64,000 nt of DNA from Streptomyces tsukubensis (GCF_009296025.1 NZ_CP045178.1:3348001-3412000), one strand, 5' to 3'; shown: positions 8,467-17,071, counted from the stretch's first letter. The notes: generated by a model not told the origin, from the sequence alone. Numbers and translations are program-made.

Positions 8467-8575
8467 CAGGGCGTAACGGGCCCCCAGCGCGTATCGGCCT
8501 CCGGCGTGTACCGGGCCCCCGGCACGTACCGAGCCTCCGTCGCGTGTCGAGCCCCCGCCCGTACCGGGCACGCGG
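8467..8575. repeat. degenerate copies of the terminator arm
   Basis: Words resembling cgtaccgggcccccagg recur about every 21 bp (for example at about 8468, 8488, 8507, 8527 and 8548) with drift. They fill the space between the permease terminator and the end of the convergent cyclopropane synthase gene. Confidence 0.6.
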
Positions 8576-8621
8576 CGGTCCGGCCGGACGCCCGGCCCGG
8601 CCCTGCGCCCGGCGCCCGGCG

Positions 8622-9917
8622 TCAGTTGTGCCAGGTCCTCGGACGCAGCGGCAGCCCCGAGTCGCCGGATTCCGGGGTGCGGACGGCGAGTATCTGGTTG
8701 ACGCCGATCCTGTTGCGCTCGAAGGCCAGCGCGGAGGCGGCCATGTAGAGGCGCCAGATACGGGCACGGCCGGGCGAGGTCAGGCGGACGGCCTGCGTCC
8801 AGTTCCGCTCCAGGTTGGTGACCCAACGCCGCAGCGTAAGGGCGTAGTGCTCGCGGATCGACTCCATGTCGCGGATCTCGAACCCGGCGTTCTCCAGCAA
8901 GGAGGCGGTGGAGCCGACCGGGGCCAGCTCGCCGTCGGGGAAGACGTAGGCGTCGATGAACTTGTCGACCTCGTAGGTCTCCTCGTTCCTGCGCGGCCTG
9001 CGGGCGATCTGGTGGTTGAGCAGCCGGCCGCCGGGCTTGAGCAGGGAGAACACGTCGTGGGCGTACTCCTGGTAGCGCGCGGCTCCGACGTGCTCCGCCA
9101 TGCCGATCGAGGAGATGGCGTCGAAGGGCCCGTCGGTCACATCGCGGTAGTCCTGGACGCGGATCTCGACCCGGTCGGTCAGCCCCTCCTCCGCGACGCG
9201 CTTGCGGGCGAAGGCGGCCTGCTCATTGGAGAGGGTGATGCCGACGACACTCACCCCGTGCTCGCGGGCCGCGTGGATGGCCATCGAGCCCCAGCCGCAG
9301 CCCACGTCGAGCAGGCGCTGGCCCGGGGTGAGGGCGAGCTTGTCGCTGATCAGTTCGAGCTTGTCGTGCTGGGCGCTCTCCAGGGTGCCCTCGGGCTCCC
9401 AGTACGCGCACGAGTAGACCATCGACGGGCCGAGCACCAGTTCGTAGAAGTCGTTGCCGACGTCGTAGTGGTGGCTGATGGCCTGCTTGTCGCTGCGCTT
9501 GGTGTGCAGGTGGCCGCGGCGGGTCCTGCGCATCTCCTCGGCCGGCGGGGGCGGCGGGAGGTAGGGGCCCGCGAGGGCGACGAGACCGCGTGCGGCGGCG
9601 CGTACGGAGGGGTCACGGACCGATTCGAAAGCGGTCTTCGCGTCCTCACCGCGCTCCCAGATCAGTTCCGCGAGCTGGTCGAGCGCCTCGTAGAGGTCGC
9701 CCTCGACCTGGAGGTCGCCCGAGACCCAAGCACGGGCGAGGCCCAGCTCGCCCGGCTTCCACAGCAGCCTGCGGAGGGCGCGACGGCTACGGAAAATAAG
9801 GACAGGACCGCCGGGCGGACCCGACTCGCTGCCGTCCCAGGCGCGAACGCGGACCGGGAGCGGGGCTCCCAGCAGCTGTTCGGCGAGAGTCGTGAGCCGC
9901 AACGCGGCGTCTTGCAT
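8622..9917 (-). CDS. cyclopropane-fatty-acyl-phospholipid synthase family protein
   Basis: This 431-residue SAM-dependent enzyme has the SAM-binding motif LLDVGCGWGSMAIHAA, an N-terminal domain with LWKPGELGLARAWVSGDL, the bicarbonate/substrate motif SHHYDVGNDFYELVLG-SMVYSCAYW, and the active-site region SIGMAEHVGAARY. These are characteristic of CFA synthases, which transfer a methylene group to unsaturated phospholipid acyl chains at the membrane surface. I chose the ATG that has GGAGG eight bases upstream; an ATG 14 codons earlier lacks this. It is separated from NADH dehydrogenase by two terminator-like hairpins. Confidence 0.9.
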   Translation of the reverse strand: MQDAALRLTTLAEQLLGAPLPVRVRAWDGSESGPPGGPVLIFRSRRALRRLLWKPGELGLARAWVSGDLQVEGDLYEALDQLAELIWERGEDAKTAFESVRDPSVRAAARGLVALAGPYLPPPPPAEEMRRTRRGHLHTKRSDKQAISHHYDVGNDFYELVLGPSMVYSCAYWEPEGTLESAQHDKLELISDKLALTPGQRLLDVGCGWGSMAIHAAREHGVSVVGITLSNEQAAFARKRVAEEGLTDRVEIRVQDYRDVTDGPFDAISSIGMAEHVGAARYQEYAHDVFSLLKPGGRLLNHQIARRPRRNEETYEVDKFIDAYVFPDGELAPVGSTASLLENAGFEIRDMESIREHYALTLRRWVTNLERNWTQAVRLTSPGRARIWRLYMAASALAFERNRIGVNQILAVRTPESGDSGLPLRPRTWHN

Positions 9918-10107
9918 GGCGCACACCTCCATGTCGGGGAAGCCGGGAACGGTTTCCACACCACGTAAACACCAACAGGGGGTTCACGCAGTCCCGTTAC
10001 TGCGTAAGGGAACGGTAAAATAGATGGTTACGCCACGTAATTTTTCCGGAGGGGACATTCCGGATCGCGTACCGACCCCATGGCCGCCCACGGACCCCAC
10101 AACACGC

Positions 10108-10147
10108 CGAAGGGGCGCTCGCACCACGGATGGCGAGCGCCCCTTCG
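10108..10147. terminator. stem-loop terminator
   Basis: Two perfect 15-base arms (10108-10122 and 10133-10147) with a 10-base loop lie in the 431-bp gap between ndh and the CFA synthase gene. Together with the hairpin at 10294 it separates the two transcription units. Confidence 0.75.
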
Positions 10148-10293
10148 ACAGAAAGATGTACGAACAGGGTGTAACGGACCACGGGTACGGTGACCGGCCG
10201 TCACCGTCTCGCGGTCACTCCCGGTACCCGTCCGTCGGCGGTGGGCCGACGGTACGGTTCCGGGCGGTCCGAGGGCCGGGAGCGGCTACGCCG

Positions 10294-10319
10294 GGCGCCG
10301 TACGCGAGGGTACGGCGCC
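10294..10319. terminator. stem-loop terminator of ndh
   Basis: Arms ggcgccgtac and gtacggcgcc surround a 6-base loop, 30 bp past the NADH dehydrogenase stop. Confidence 0.7.
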
Positions 10320-10348
10320 GGGCGACCACGCGCGCCTGGCCTACGGCC

Positions 10349-11776
10349 TCAAGAGGCCTTGGCGGTCTCGCCCTCGGTCTTGAGGTCGGCGGCGGCGACG
10401 GACGCCTTCTCCGCGGGCTTCTCGGCCGAGGCGGGGCGGGGCGCCGGCTTGGCGGCCTCGTAGAACTCCTCGCGGGGAGTCTCCATGGCGCCGAGCGAGA
10501 CGACCTCGCGCTTGAGGAACATGCCGAGGGTCCAGTCGGCGAGCACCCGGATCTTCCGGTTGAACGTCGGCATGGCCATGCCGTGGTAGCCACGGTGCAT
10601 GTACCAGGCGAGACGGCCCTTGAGCTTGATCTTTGTCTTGCCCAGGACGATCATCGCGACGCCCTTGTGCAGGCCGAGACCGGCGACCGCGCCCTTGTTG
10701 GCGTGGCTGTACTCCCGCTGCGGGAAGCCCCGCATGCCGGAGACGACGTTGTCACCGAGGACCTTCGCCTGCCGCAGCGCGTGCTGCGCGTTGGGCGGGC
10801 ACCAGGCGTTGGGGTTGCCGGCCTTGCGGCCGACGAGGTCGGGCACCTGGGCGTTGTCGCCCGCGGCCCAGATGTAGTCCGTGCCCTGGACCTGGAGGGT
10901 GGAGCCGGCGTCGACGTGGCCGCGCGGGCCGAGCGGGAGACCGAAGCGGGAGAGGACCGGGTTGGGCTTGACGCCCGCGGTCCAGACGATGGTCTGCGAG
11001 TCGACCTCAAGGCCGTTGTTCAGCTTGACGTGACCGTCGACGCAGGAGTCCATGCCGGTCTTGAGGTAGATCTCGACCCCGCGGCTCTCCAGGTGCTGCT
11101 TGCCGTAGGCACCGAGCTTGGGGCCGACCTCGGGGAGGATCTTGTCGGCGACGTCGACGAGGAGGAAACGCATGTCCTCGCGCTTGACGTTGGGGTAGTA
11201 CTTGGCCGCGTCCCTGGCCATGTCCTCGACCTCACCGACGGTCTCGGCACCGGCAAAGCCGCCGCCGACGAAGACGAAGGTGAGCGCCTTGCGGCGGATC
11301 TCCTCGTCCCGGGTGGAGTCGGCCTTGTCGAGCTGCTCAAGCACGTGGTTGCGCAGACCGATGGACTCCTCGATGCCCTTCATGCCGATGCCCTGCTCGG
11401 CGAGGCCGGGGATCGGGAAGGTACGGGAGACCGCGCCCATCGCGATGACCAGGTAGTCGAAGGGCAGCTCGTACGCCTCGCCGACGAGCGGCGCGACGGT
11501 GGCGACCTTGCGGTCCTGATCGATGGTGGTCACCCGGCCGGTCAGCACCTCTGCCTTGGGCAGCACGCGTCGCAGCGGGACGACGACGTGCCGAGGCGAG
11601 ATGTTGCCTGCGGCTGCTTCGGGGAGGAAGGGCTGGTACGTCATGTACGAGCGCGGGTCGACGACCGTGACGGTCGCCTCCCCGTAGCGCATCTTCTTCA
11701 GAATGCGTCGAGCTGCGTACAGGCCTACGTACCCACCGCCTACAACGAGGATCCTGGGACGCTCCGTGGTGCTCAT
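10349..11776 (-). CDS. ndh: type II NADH dehydrogenase
   Basis: This 475-residue FAD protein oxidises NADH and reduces menaquinone without pumping protons, at the inner face of the membrane. The FAD-binding Rossmann motif ILVVGGGYVGLYAAR is at the N-terminus, the NADH-binding motif FVFVGGGFAGAETVGE is near residue 170, and the C-terminal FAD contact is YIWAAGDNAQVPD. The quinone-site segment PPNAQHALRQAKVLGDNV matches NDH-2 proteins. The last 40 residues are an Ala/Lys/Glu-rich tail. I chose the ATG reading MSTTERP, with GGAGGTGG upstream. A Rex-like operator lies about 310 bp upstream. Confidence 0.93.
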   Translation of the reverse strand: MSTTERPRILVVGGGYVGLYAARRILKKMRYGEATVTVVDPRSYMTYQPFLPEAAAGNISPRHVVVPLRRVLPKAEVLTGRVTTIDQDRKVATVAPLVGEAYELPFDYLVIAMGAVSRTFPIPGLAEQGIGMKGIEESIGLRNHVLEQLDKADSTRDEEIRRKALTFVFVGGGFAGAETVGEVEDMARDAAKYYPNVKREDMRFLLVDVADKILPEVGPKLGAYGKQHLESRGVEIYLKTGMDSCVDGHVKLNNGLEVDSQTIVWTAGVKPNPVLSRFGLPLGPRGHVDAGSTLQVQGTDYIWAAGDNAQVPDLVGRKAGNPNAWCPPNAQHALRQAKVLGDNVVSGMRGFPQREYSHANKGAVAGLGLHKGVAMIVLGKTKIKLKGRLAWYMHRGYHGMAMPTFNRKIRVLADWTLGMFLKREVVSLGAMETPREEFYEAAKPAPRPASAEKPAEKASVAAADLKTEGETAKAS

Positions 11777-12085
11777 GGAATCGAGTATCCACCTCCTCGG
11801 GGGGTACCCCTCGTGCGCCCCTTCACAAGCTTTGACGGCACCTCTGCTACACTGCGCGGCCCGCGTGACGCAGGTCATGGTCACCAAGGGGAACCAGAGT
11901 GCGGCGCGAGACGTTGTGCACCCCTCGTGAACTGGCCGGATCCACCTCAACTCCCTGGCGTGGGATGCCTGATGTCACCCGCCCGACACATGGGCGATAC
12001 GTCCCCCTCATCTCCCCCCGCCCCCGCTGAGGACCCTTGAGGGGGCCCGTTGGGCGAGAACCTCGCCCGGTGGTGCCGTTTTCCT

Positions 12086-12101
12086 TGTGAAGAACTTCAC
12101 G
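12086..12101. promoter_or_regulatory. Rex-like operator
   Basis: The 16-mer TGTGAAGAACTTCACG matches the Rex operator pattern TGTGAA-N4-TTCACA at all but the last base. Rex is the NADH/NAD+ sensor of Gram-positive bacteria, and Streptomyces Rex is known to control respiratory genes including ndh. It lies about 310 bp upstream of the ndh start, so the leader would be long unless the real promoter is far upstream. Confidence 0.55.
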
Positions 12102-12198
12102 AACTTTCCGCCGAGGGTGTCGGCGCCCCGCTCCATTCACCCCTTTTGGGGTCGCCCGACGCTGGGGATACGACGCACGCAGGACGCCGTCCAGGCGC

Positions 12199-12263
12199 GG
12201 GCCGGGCACTGCCGGGGGTGGGGCCGGGCACTGCCAGGTGGGGGCCGGGCTCTGCCGGGGGTG
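12199..12263. repeat. 21-22-bp tandem repeat, three copies
   Basis: Three adjacent copies of gggccgggcactgccggggg-like units lie between the Rex-like site and the glycosidase promoter. Confidence 0.7.
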
Positions 12264-12295
12264 CGCCGCACGGGAGTGCGAGCGCCCTCGCCCCG

Positions 12296-12325
12296 TTGAC
12301 ATGAACTCTTCGCACCCGGAATCAT
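12296..12325 (+). promoter_or_regulatory. candidate promoter of the glycosidase gene
   Basis: TTGACA, an 18-bp spacer and AATCAT form a plausible vegetative promoter pointing at the glycosidase gene. The LacI-type palindrome starts 10 bp after the -10 element, where a bound repressor would block initiation. The -10 match is weak. Confidence 0.4.
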
Positions 12326-12334
12326 CCCGTCCGT

Positions 12335-12350
12335 CCGACAACGTTGTCGG
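12335..12350. promoter_or_regulatory. LacI-type operator palindrome
   Basis: CCGACAACGTTGTCGG is a perfect 16-bp palindrome with the GACAACGTTGTC core typical of actinobacterial LacI/GalR-family operators. It lies 150 bp upstream of a secreted glycosidase gene. No LacI regulator gene is visible in this window. Confidence 0.7.
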
Positions 12351-12499
12351 CACGCCCCGGCGTGACAGCACGTCCCCCGACGCCATGACTGCGCCGACAC
12401 GCCCCACGACGGCAGGGCCACGACGGAGTGGGGACGTGACACCGCCGCGCCTGGCGTGCCCGAGGGGTTCGGCCCGCTCGGCCGGCCCGAGGAGGCCTC

Positions 12500-14203
12500 A
12501 TGCGACGGGAACGGTCAGCGGATCAGGAACATCCAACGAGCCAGGAACATCCAACGGGTCAGGGACGGCCGACAGACCAGGGAATGGGCGACCGCGGGCT
12601 GCCCCGGCGCACACTGCTCCGCGCCGGGGCGGTGACCGGTCTCGGCGCCGCCGGTGCGGTGACCGCGTTGGCGGGTGGCTCCCCCGTCCTCGCGGCGGAA
12701 GGCGCGACAGGCCGCGGGGGCACGAGTGCGAGCGGGGCGGGTGCGGCCGGGCAGGCGGGAGGGGCAGGATCGACCCTCGAATTCGGCCGCGGTGGCGCCG
12801 GCGGCTCCGTCGCCTCGTCGCTCGCCGACGCCCACCGGGCCGCGCTGACCAACCTCTTCGACGTCAACACCGTCCCTTATGACCCAGCGACGTACGACAG
12901 GACCGGGCTGATGTCCGATCCGCCGGGCGTCTTCATCCGGGCGGGCGGTGGCTACGAGCAGCCGTGGACCAGGGACGCCTCGGTCAACACCTGGAACGCG
13001 GCCTCGTCCCTCTCCCCCGGCCCCGCGCGCAACACCCTGTGGTCGGTGGTGGACCGCCAGGACGACGGGTCGCTGATCGTGCTCCAGGACAACCAGTGGT
13101 GGGACCAGATCATCTGGGCGGTCGCCGCCTGGCACCACTACCGGGTCACCGGCGACCGCGCGTTCCTCACCGACGCGTACGCCACGGCCGTGCACACCCT
13201 GCGCCGCAACCGCGCCGAGCACTACAACGCGCGCTACGGCCTCTTCGAAGGCCCCGCCTTCATGCAGGACGGCATCGCGGGCTACCCGAGCCCTCCCTAC
13301 GACCCGGACAACGACTCGTCGTTCGTACTCGACCACCCGGACACGGACAAGCTGATGTCCCTGTCCACCAACTGCCTCTACCACGCCGGTTATCTGGCCT
13401 GCGCGGCGATGGCGGAGGAGAAGGGCGAGAGACGTGAGGCGGCCAAGCTGCGTGCGGAGGCGGCCCGGCTGCGGAGGACCGTCAACGCCCGGCTGTGGCG
13501 GCCGGAGGCGGGCACCTACGGCTACTTCCTGCATGGAATCGGTGAGCGGGTGGGCCGCCTGGAGCCGTACGAGGAGGCAGGCGGGCTCGCACTCGCGGTG
13601 CTGTGCGGGGTGGCCTCCCCTGCCCATACGCGCTCGGTCCTCGCCCGTACGCACCGCGAGCCGCACGGCGTGGTCAATGTGTGGCCGCACTTCCCGCGGT
13701 TCGACGACGCGCACCCCGGCAGGCACAACGTGACGGTGTGGCCGATGGTCGTCGCCATGTGGGGCCACGCGGCAGCGGCGGGCGGGCGTACCGATCTGCT
13801 GGCCGAGGCGCTCAAGGACGTGGCGGGGCTGGTGGCGGGTGACGGCCACTTCTGGGAGCTGTACAACGCGCGCTCCGGCGCGCCGGACGGCGGTTGGCAG
13901 GTGGGGCACGCCTGGGATTCACAGCCGGACCAGACCTGGTCGGCCACCGGCTGTCTGCGCATGATCCACCGGGGCCTCTTCGGCATCCGCCACGAGCGCA
14001 CGGGCCTGCGCCTGACCCCGTCACTGCCGTCCGGCTGGGGCCCGGTGACGCTGCGGGGTTTCCCCTACAGGCGGGCGGTCCTCGACATCACCCTGGAGGG
14101 TGCGGGCCGCCGTGTCACCTCGGCCACGATGGACGGCCACCGGCTTCGTACGGTGCCCGCGGATCTACGGGGACGGCACCGGATCCGGGTCGAGTTGGCG
14201 TGA
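12500..14203 (+). CDS. secreted six-hairpin glycosidase-like protein (Tat substrate)
   Basis: This 567-residue protein carries a twin-arginine signal (LPRRTLLRAGAVTGLG, then a hydrophobic Ala/Gly stretch and an AxA site near SPVLAAEG). The mature part matches glycogen-debranching/MGH1-type (alpha/alpha)6 barrels: PWTRDASVNTWNAASSL, DNQWWDQIIWAVAAWHHY, DTDKLMSLSTNCLYHAGY, WPMVVAMWGHAAAAGG and HAWDSQPDQTWSATGCLRM, ending in a small beta domain. Acids in these motifs are likely catalytic, but the substrate cannot be told. GGAGG precedes the ATG. A LacI-type palindrome upstream suggests sugar induction. Confidence 0.8.
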   Translation: MRRERSADQEHPTSQEHPTGQGRPTDQGMGDRGLPRRTLLRAGAVTGLGAAGAVTALAGGSPVLAAEGATGRGGTSASGAGAAGQAGGAGSTLEFGRGGAGGSVASSLADAHRAALTNLFDVNTVPYDPATYDRTGLMSDPPGVFIRAGGGYEQPWTRDASVNTWNAASSLSPGPARNTLWSVVDRQDDGSLIVLQDNQWWDQIIWAVAAWHHYRVTGDRAFLTDAYATAVHTLRRNRAEHYNARYGLFEGPAFMQDGIAGYPSPPYDPDNDSSFVLDHPDTDKLMSLSTNCLYHAGYLACAAMAEEKGERREAAKLRAEAARLRRTVNARLWRPEAGTYGYFLHGIGERVGRLEPYEEAGGLALAVLCGVASPAHTRSVLARTHREPHGVVNVWPHFPRFDDAHPGRHNVTVWPMVVAMWGHAAAAGGRTDLLAEALKDVAGLVAGDGHFWELYNARSGAPDGGWQVGHAWDSQPDQTWSATGCLRMIHRGLFGIRHERTGLRLTPSLPSGWGPVTLRGFPYRRAVLDITLEGAGRRVTSATMDGHRLRTVPADLRGRHRIRVELA

Positions 14204-14243
14204 GACGGGTCGAGTCTCCGGCGTGAGACGGGTCGAGACTCCG
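14198..14243. repeat. 23-bp direct repeat, two copies
   Basis: Two adjacent 23-bp copies with one mismatch (gcgtgagacgggtcgagtct core) begin exactly at the glycosidase stop codon; a partial third copy follows. Confidence 0.85.
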
Positions 14244-14322
14244 GCGTGAGACCGGGAGCCGCGCGGCCGGCCGGGGGCGGCGAGGCGGGCGGCTCCCGGC
14301 CAGGACCGGCGGACTGATGCGG

Positions 14323-14403
14323 GTCGCGGTTGCGGTTGCCGTTGCCCTTGCCGTTGCCCTTGTCCTTGCCGTTGCCCTTGCCGTTGCCCTTGCCCTTGTC
14401 GTT
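14323..14403. repeat. hexanucleotide repeat array
   Basis: About 13 hexamers of the form (c/g)ttgcc follow one another with single-base drift, ending at the stop codon of the TetR gene. No reading frame uses them. Confidence 0.85.
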
Positions 14404-14987
14404 CAGCCCGCCAGGAGATCGACGGCGACCGCCAGCCGTTCGAGGTAGAACTCCCGTTCCTGGGCCTGGTGTTTGAGGCCGATCGACGCGCTGACCAGCG
14501 TCTGTGCGACAGGGCGGGCGACCTCCCGCCCCGACTTGGCGGCGAGGGCGATGGCGTCCGTGATCAGTTCCTCGAAACGTAGCGGCGCGGTCTCGACGAT
14601 CTCTCCGAGGAGATCGGGGTTCTCCTCGATGACCACCGCCACATCGCGCGCCAGCGGGCCGATGTAGCGGCCCGCCCAGTGGTCGAACGATTCGACGAGG
14701 CGCCCGGCGAGGGGGCGGCCGGTCTCGGCCAGTACGTGTTCGACCGCCGTGAGATCGCGCTCCAGGGCCTGGGTGACCGCGGCGCGGAACAGGGCCTCCT
14801 TCGAGGAGAAGAGGAAGTAGAGCCCTGGCCGGGAGATGCGCGCCGCCCGTGCGACCTCCTCCATCGAGGTCTTCCGGTAACCGAATCGCGCGAAGGTGAC
14901 CATGGCGGAGTCCAGAACCGTGGTCCTGCGGTCGGTATCGGCGACGGGCGAAGGCGGGTGGCCGACCTCGGGACTGCTACTGCTCAT
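14403..14987 (-). CDS. TetR/AcrR family transcriptional regulator
   Basis: This 194-residue repressor has an N-terminal helix-turn-helix (LDSAMVTFARFGYRKTSMEEVARAARISRPGLYFLFSSKEALF) in the classical TetR arrangement, followed by an all-helical ligand-binding domain with no close match I can name. It is divergent from an SDR oxidoreductase; 63 bp separate the two starts and contain an inverted repeat. By the usual logic of this family it represses the SDR gene and itself until a ligand binds. Confidence 0.88.
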   Translation of the reverse strand: MSSSSPEVGHPPSPVADTDRRTTVLDSAMVTFARFGYRKTSMEEVARAARISRPGLYFLFSSKEALFRAAVTQALERDLTAVEHVLAETGRPLAGRLVESFDHWAGRYIGPLARDVAVVIEENPDLLGEIVETAPLRFEELITDAIALAAKSGREVARPVAQTLVSASIGLKHQAQEREFYLERLAVAVDLLAG

Positions 14988-15014
14988 GAGGCGAGCATAC
15001 GAGCGCGAACCTAG

Positions 15015-15042
15015 CTATACAAATAGAGCCTAGTAAGTATAG
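15015..15042. promoter_or_regulatory. shared TetR operator and promoter region
   Basis: CTATAC (15015-15020) and its complement GTATAG (15037-15042) form an imperfect dyad centred between the TetR and SDR starts, in the most AT-rich part of this region. TATAGT at 15038 is a good -10 hexamer for the SDR gene. Confidence 0.55.
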
Positions 15043-15050
15043 TCACCGCC

Positions 15051-16076
15051 ATGGCTACTGGACGACCTGCTACGGGGACGGCTCGCGAACTCACCCCGCC
15101 GCCCTGCACCACTTCCGCCTCCCCCTCCACTTCCCCCTCCGCCTCTCGCACCGCGGCCGAGGTGGTGGAGGGTGTCGACCTCAACGGCGTCCGCGCGATC
15201 GTGACGGGAGGTTCCTCGGGCATCGGGGTCGAGACGGCCCGTGCGCTGGCCTGGGCCGGGGCGGAGGTGACGCTCGCCGTCCGTGACACGACCGCGGGAG
15301 AGGCCGTCGCCGGGACGATCAGGGAGTCGACCGGAGGGATCCGCCCCCGAGTCGTACGGCTCGACCTCGCGGACAGGGCCGCCGTCGCGGGGTTCGCCAG
15401 GGCGTGGTCCGGCCCGCTGCACCTGCTGGTCAACAACGCGGGCGTGATCACCGGTGGCCTCGAACGGACCTGTGAGGGCTGGGAGTTGCAATTCGCGACC
15501 AATCACCTCGGTCACTTCGCCCTCGCCACGGGGCTGCACGACGCCCTGGCCCTGGGAGCGTCGGACCTCGGCGGAGCGCGGATCGTCTCCGTCAGCTCGA
15601 CGGCTCACATGCGTTCCGGCATCGACTTCGACGACCTGCACTTCGAGCGTCGCGCTTACGACGCGCAGATCGCGTACGCCCAGTCGAAGACGGCGAACTC
15701 CCTGTTCGCGGTCGAGGCGACCCGGCGCTGGGCGTCCGAAGGCATCGTCGCCAACACGGTGAACCCGGGCGGTGTCGCGACGGGGCTGCAACGGAACTTC
15801 ACCACCCGGCAGAGGGAGTCGCTGGACGCGGCGGAGGCGGCCGGGGTCTTCACGTACAAGACAGTGGAACAAGGGGCGGCCACCAGTCTCGTCGCGGCCG
15901 TCGCGCCGGAGTATGCCCACTCCGGAGGGCACTACCTGGACGATTCACAGGAGGCCTACACCGTGCCGAACGACGCCGACCTCGCGCGGCACCCGCACGG
16001 AGTCAAGGAATGGGCGCTCGATCCGGCCACCGCCGAGCGCCTGTGGGCGGTCTCGACAGCCCTGCTCCGTTCCTGA
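15051..16076 (+). CDS. SDR family oxidoreductase
   Basis: This 341-residue NAD(P)-dependent dehydrogenase has the Rossmann motif VTGGSSGIGVETARAL, NNAG (LLVNNAGVITG), the catalytic Ser (VSVSSTAH) and the YxxxK pair (YAQSKTANSLF), followed by VNPGGVATGLQ. It belongs to the retinol-dehydrogenase/WW-oxidoreductase-like branch that often sits beside TetR regulators. The first 40 residues are Thr/Ser/Pro-rich and not part of the fold. A -10 hexamer ends 7 bases before the ATG and there is no ribosome binding site, so the transcript may be leaderless. Confidence 0.88.
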   Translation: MATGRPATGTARELTPPPCTTSASPSTSPSASRTAAEVVEGVDLNGVRAIVTGGSSGIGVETARALAWAGAEVTLAVRDTTAGEAVAGTIRESTGGIRPRVVRLDLADRAAVAGFARAWSGPLHLLVNNAGVITGGLERTCEGWELQFATNHLGHFALATGLHDALALGASDLGGARIVSVSSTAHMRSGIDFDDLHFERRAYDAQIAYAQSKTANSLFAVEATRRWASEGIVANTVNPGGVATGLQRNFTTRQRESLDAAEAAGVFTYKTVEQGAATSLVAAVAPEYAHSGGHYLDDSQEAYTVPNDADLARHPHGVKEWALDPATAERLWAVSTALLRS

Positions 16077-16085
16077 CCAGGGCGC

Positions 16086-16211
16086 CGGCATGCCGGCCTT
16101 GGCCGGTTCGACCAGCATGGAGCGCTTGTCGGTGGGCGCGGGGATACGGCGTACGAATCCGGCCTGCTCAAGACGGGGCACGGTACGGGTGACGGTGGGC
16201 GTGTCGCCCAG
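16086..16211 (-). pseudogene. MarR-family regulator remnant
   Basis: Read leftward, about 42 codons encode a recognisable part of a MarR winged helix: TPTVTRTVPRLEQAGFVRR, then PTDKRSMLVEPAKAG (the wing with its DxR motif). The N-terminal dimerisation helices and the C-terminus are absent, and no start codon leads a complete gene. The remnant lies between the SDR gene and the RloB-like gene. The remaining 137 bp up to the RloB-like stop shows nothing I recognise. Confidence 0.6.
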
Positions 16212-16348
16212 TGGCCTCGACCCGTCCTGCATGCGGAGGCGAGGCCATCCGCCGCAAGAAACGGGACGGGGCGAGGTGTTCGCCGTCAGGGACCGCGATC
16301 AAGTGCAGGCGGTCCGGGTACCAGGGGGGCCGGACCGCCCCGGTACCG

Positions 16349-17071
16349 CTACCGCCGCGTGAGCGGGCCATGAAGGCGCGGGCCAGAGCTGAACTCGGCA
16401 CGGTCACGACTGCGCGTTCCGCCTGGCGCTGGAGTGTCCCCGCACTGCCCAGTGATGGTGTGCACCAGTCGCCACACGCGAGTTGAGGGGTTGTTCTCGT
16501 GCTCCGAGTGCTCCGGCGCGAGTTCCCGGGCACGTTTGGCCGCCTGCTCCCAGCGGCCGCCACCGTAGTCGCGCACGAAGTCGACGCTTTTGTCGGGGCG
16601 GACCTCCGCGTACTTCTCAAGCAGTGGCTTCAGGGCCTGGTAGCCGGCCACCCAGCCGCGGTGATCGGCGTGGTGCAGGAGGAGCCACAGCTCGAAACAC
16701 GGGTTGGAAACGGCGAGTTCGATGGCCTCGCGCCGTGCGAGTGCCTGGGCCCGGTCCAGGTCCTCGAAGGCATCGACATCCACCACACACCACACCTGGT
16801 CGAACTCGCCGCCCGAGCCGCCCCATCGCTTCGCCGCATACTGCACGACCTGGGACGGCGACCCTGGCCTCTCGGTGACGCGGACCGAGAGCGTCCTGCG
16901 TTTCAACGCGGCCTTGAAGCCATTGAGGTAGTCGCTTTCCGTGGTCTCGGCGCCACAGACCACCAGTAGCCGGTCGAGACTGTCGCGGGTGTCGGTCTCA
17001 CGGCTGAGATCAGTTTCGTGCGAGGGACCTCGGGGGCTCTTCCTGCCGTCCGGCTTCGGAGTCCTTGCCAC
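16349..17071 (-). CDS. RloB-like protein (candidate nuclease of a defence pair)
   Basis: This 240-residue protein resembles the RloB family: LLVVCGAETTESDYLNGFKAA (acidic motif with E and Y), a central VWCVVDVDAFEDLDRA (an acidic D-x-D loop reminiscent of Toprim nucleases), FELWLLLHH, and a closing RARELAPEHSEHENNPSTRVWRLVHTI. RloB-type proteins pair with AAA ATPases in AbiL/RloAB-type phage-exclusion systems. I chose the GTG start because a GAGGGGGAG site precedes it and the upstream extension is Arg/Ser-rich and out of family. It overlaps the end of the ATPase by 62 bp, which points to translational coupling. Confidence 0.78.
   Translation of the reverse strand: MARTPKPDGRKSPRGPSHETDLSRETDTRDSLDRLLVVCGAETTESDYLNGFKAALKRRTLSVRVTERPGSPSQVVQYAAKRWGGSGGEFDQVWCVVDVDAFEDLDRAQALARREAIELAVSNPCFELWLLLHHADHRGWVAGYQALKPLLEKYAEVRPDKSVDFVRDYGGGRWEQAAKRARELAPEHSEHENNPSTRVWRLVHTITGQCGDTPAPGGTRSRDRAEFSSGPRLHGPLTRR

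Noticed and set aside
5510..8767. A 1085-codon frame on the minus strand opposite the ABC permease
   Set aside because: His/Gly/Arg-rich translation with no fold, an exact shadow of the permease gene caused by GC-rich third positions.
12050..12304. Small plus-strand frame upstream of the glycosidase
   Set aside because: Translation is low-complexity and overlaps the tandem repeat and promoter region; no start signals.
16211..16486. Plus-strand 91-codon frame between the SDR and RloB-like genes
   Set aside because: Arg/Ser/Gly-rich without motif or ribosome binding site; overlaps the C-terminus of the RloB-like gene.
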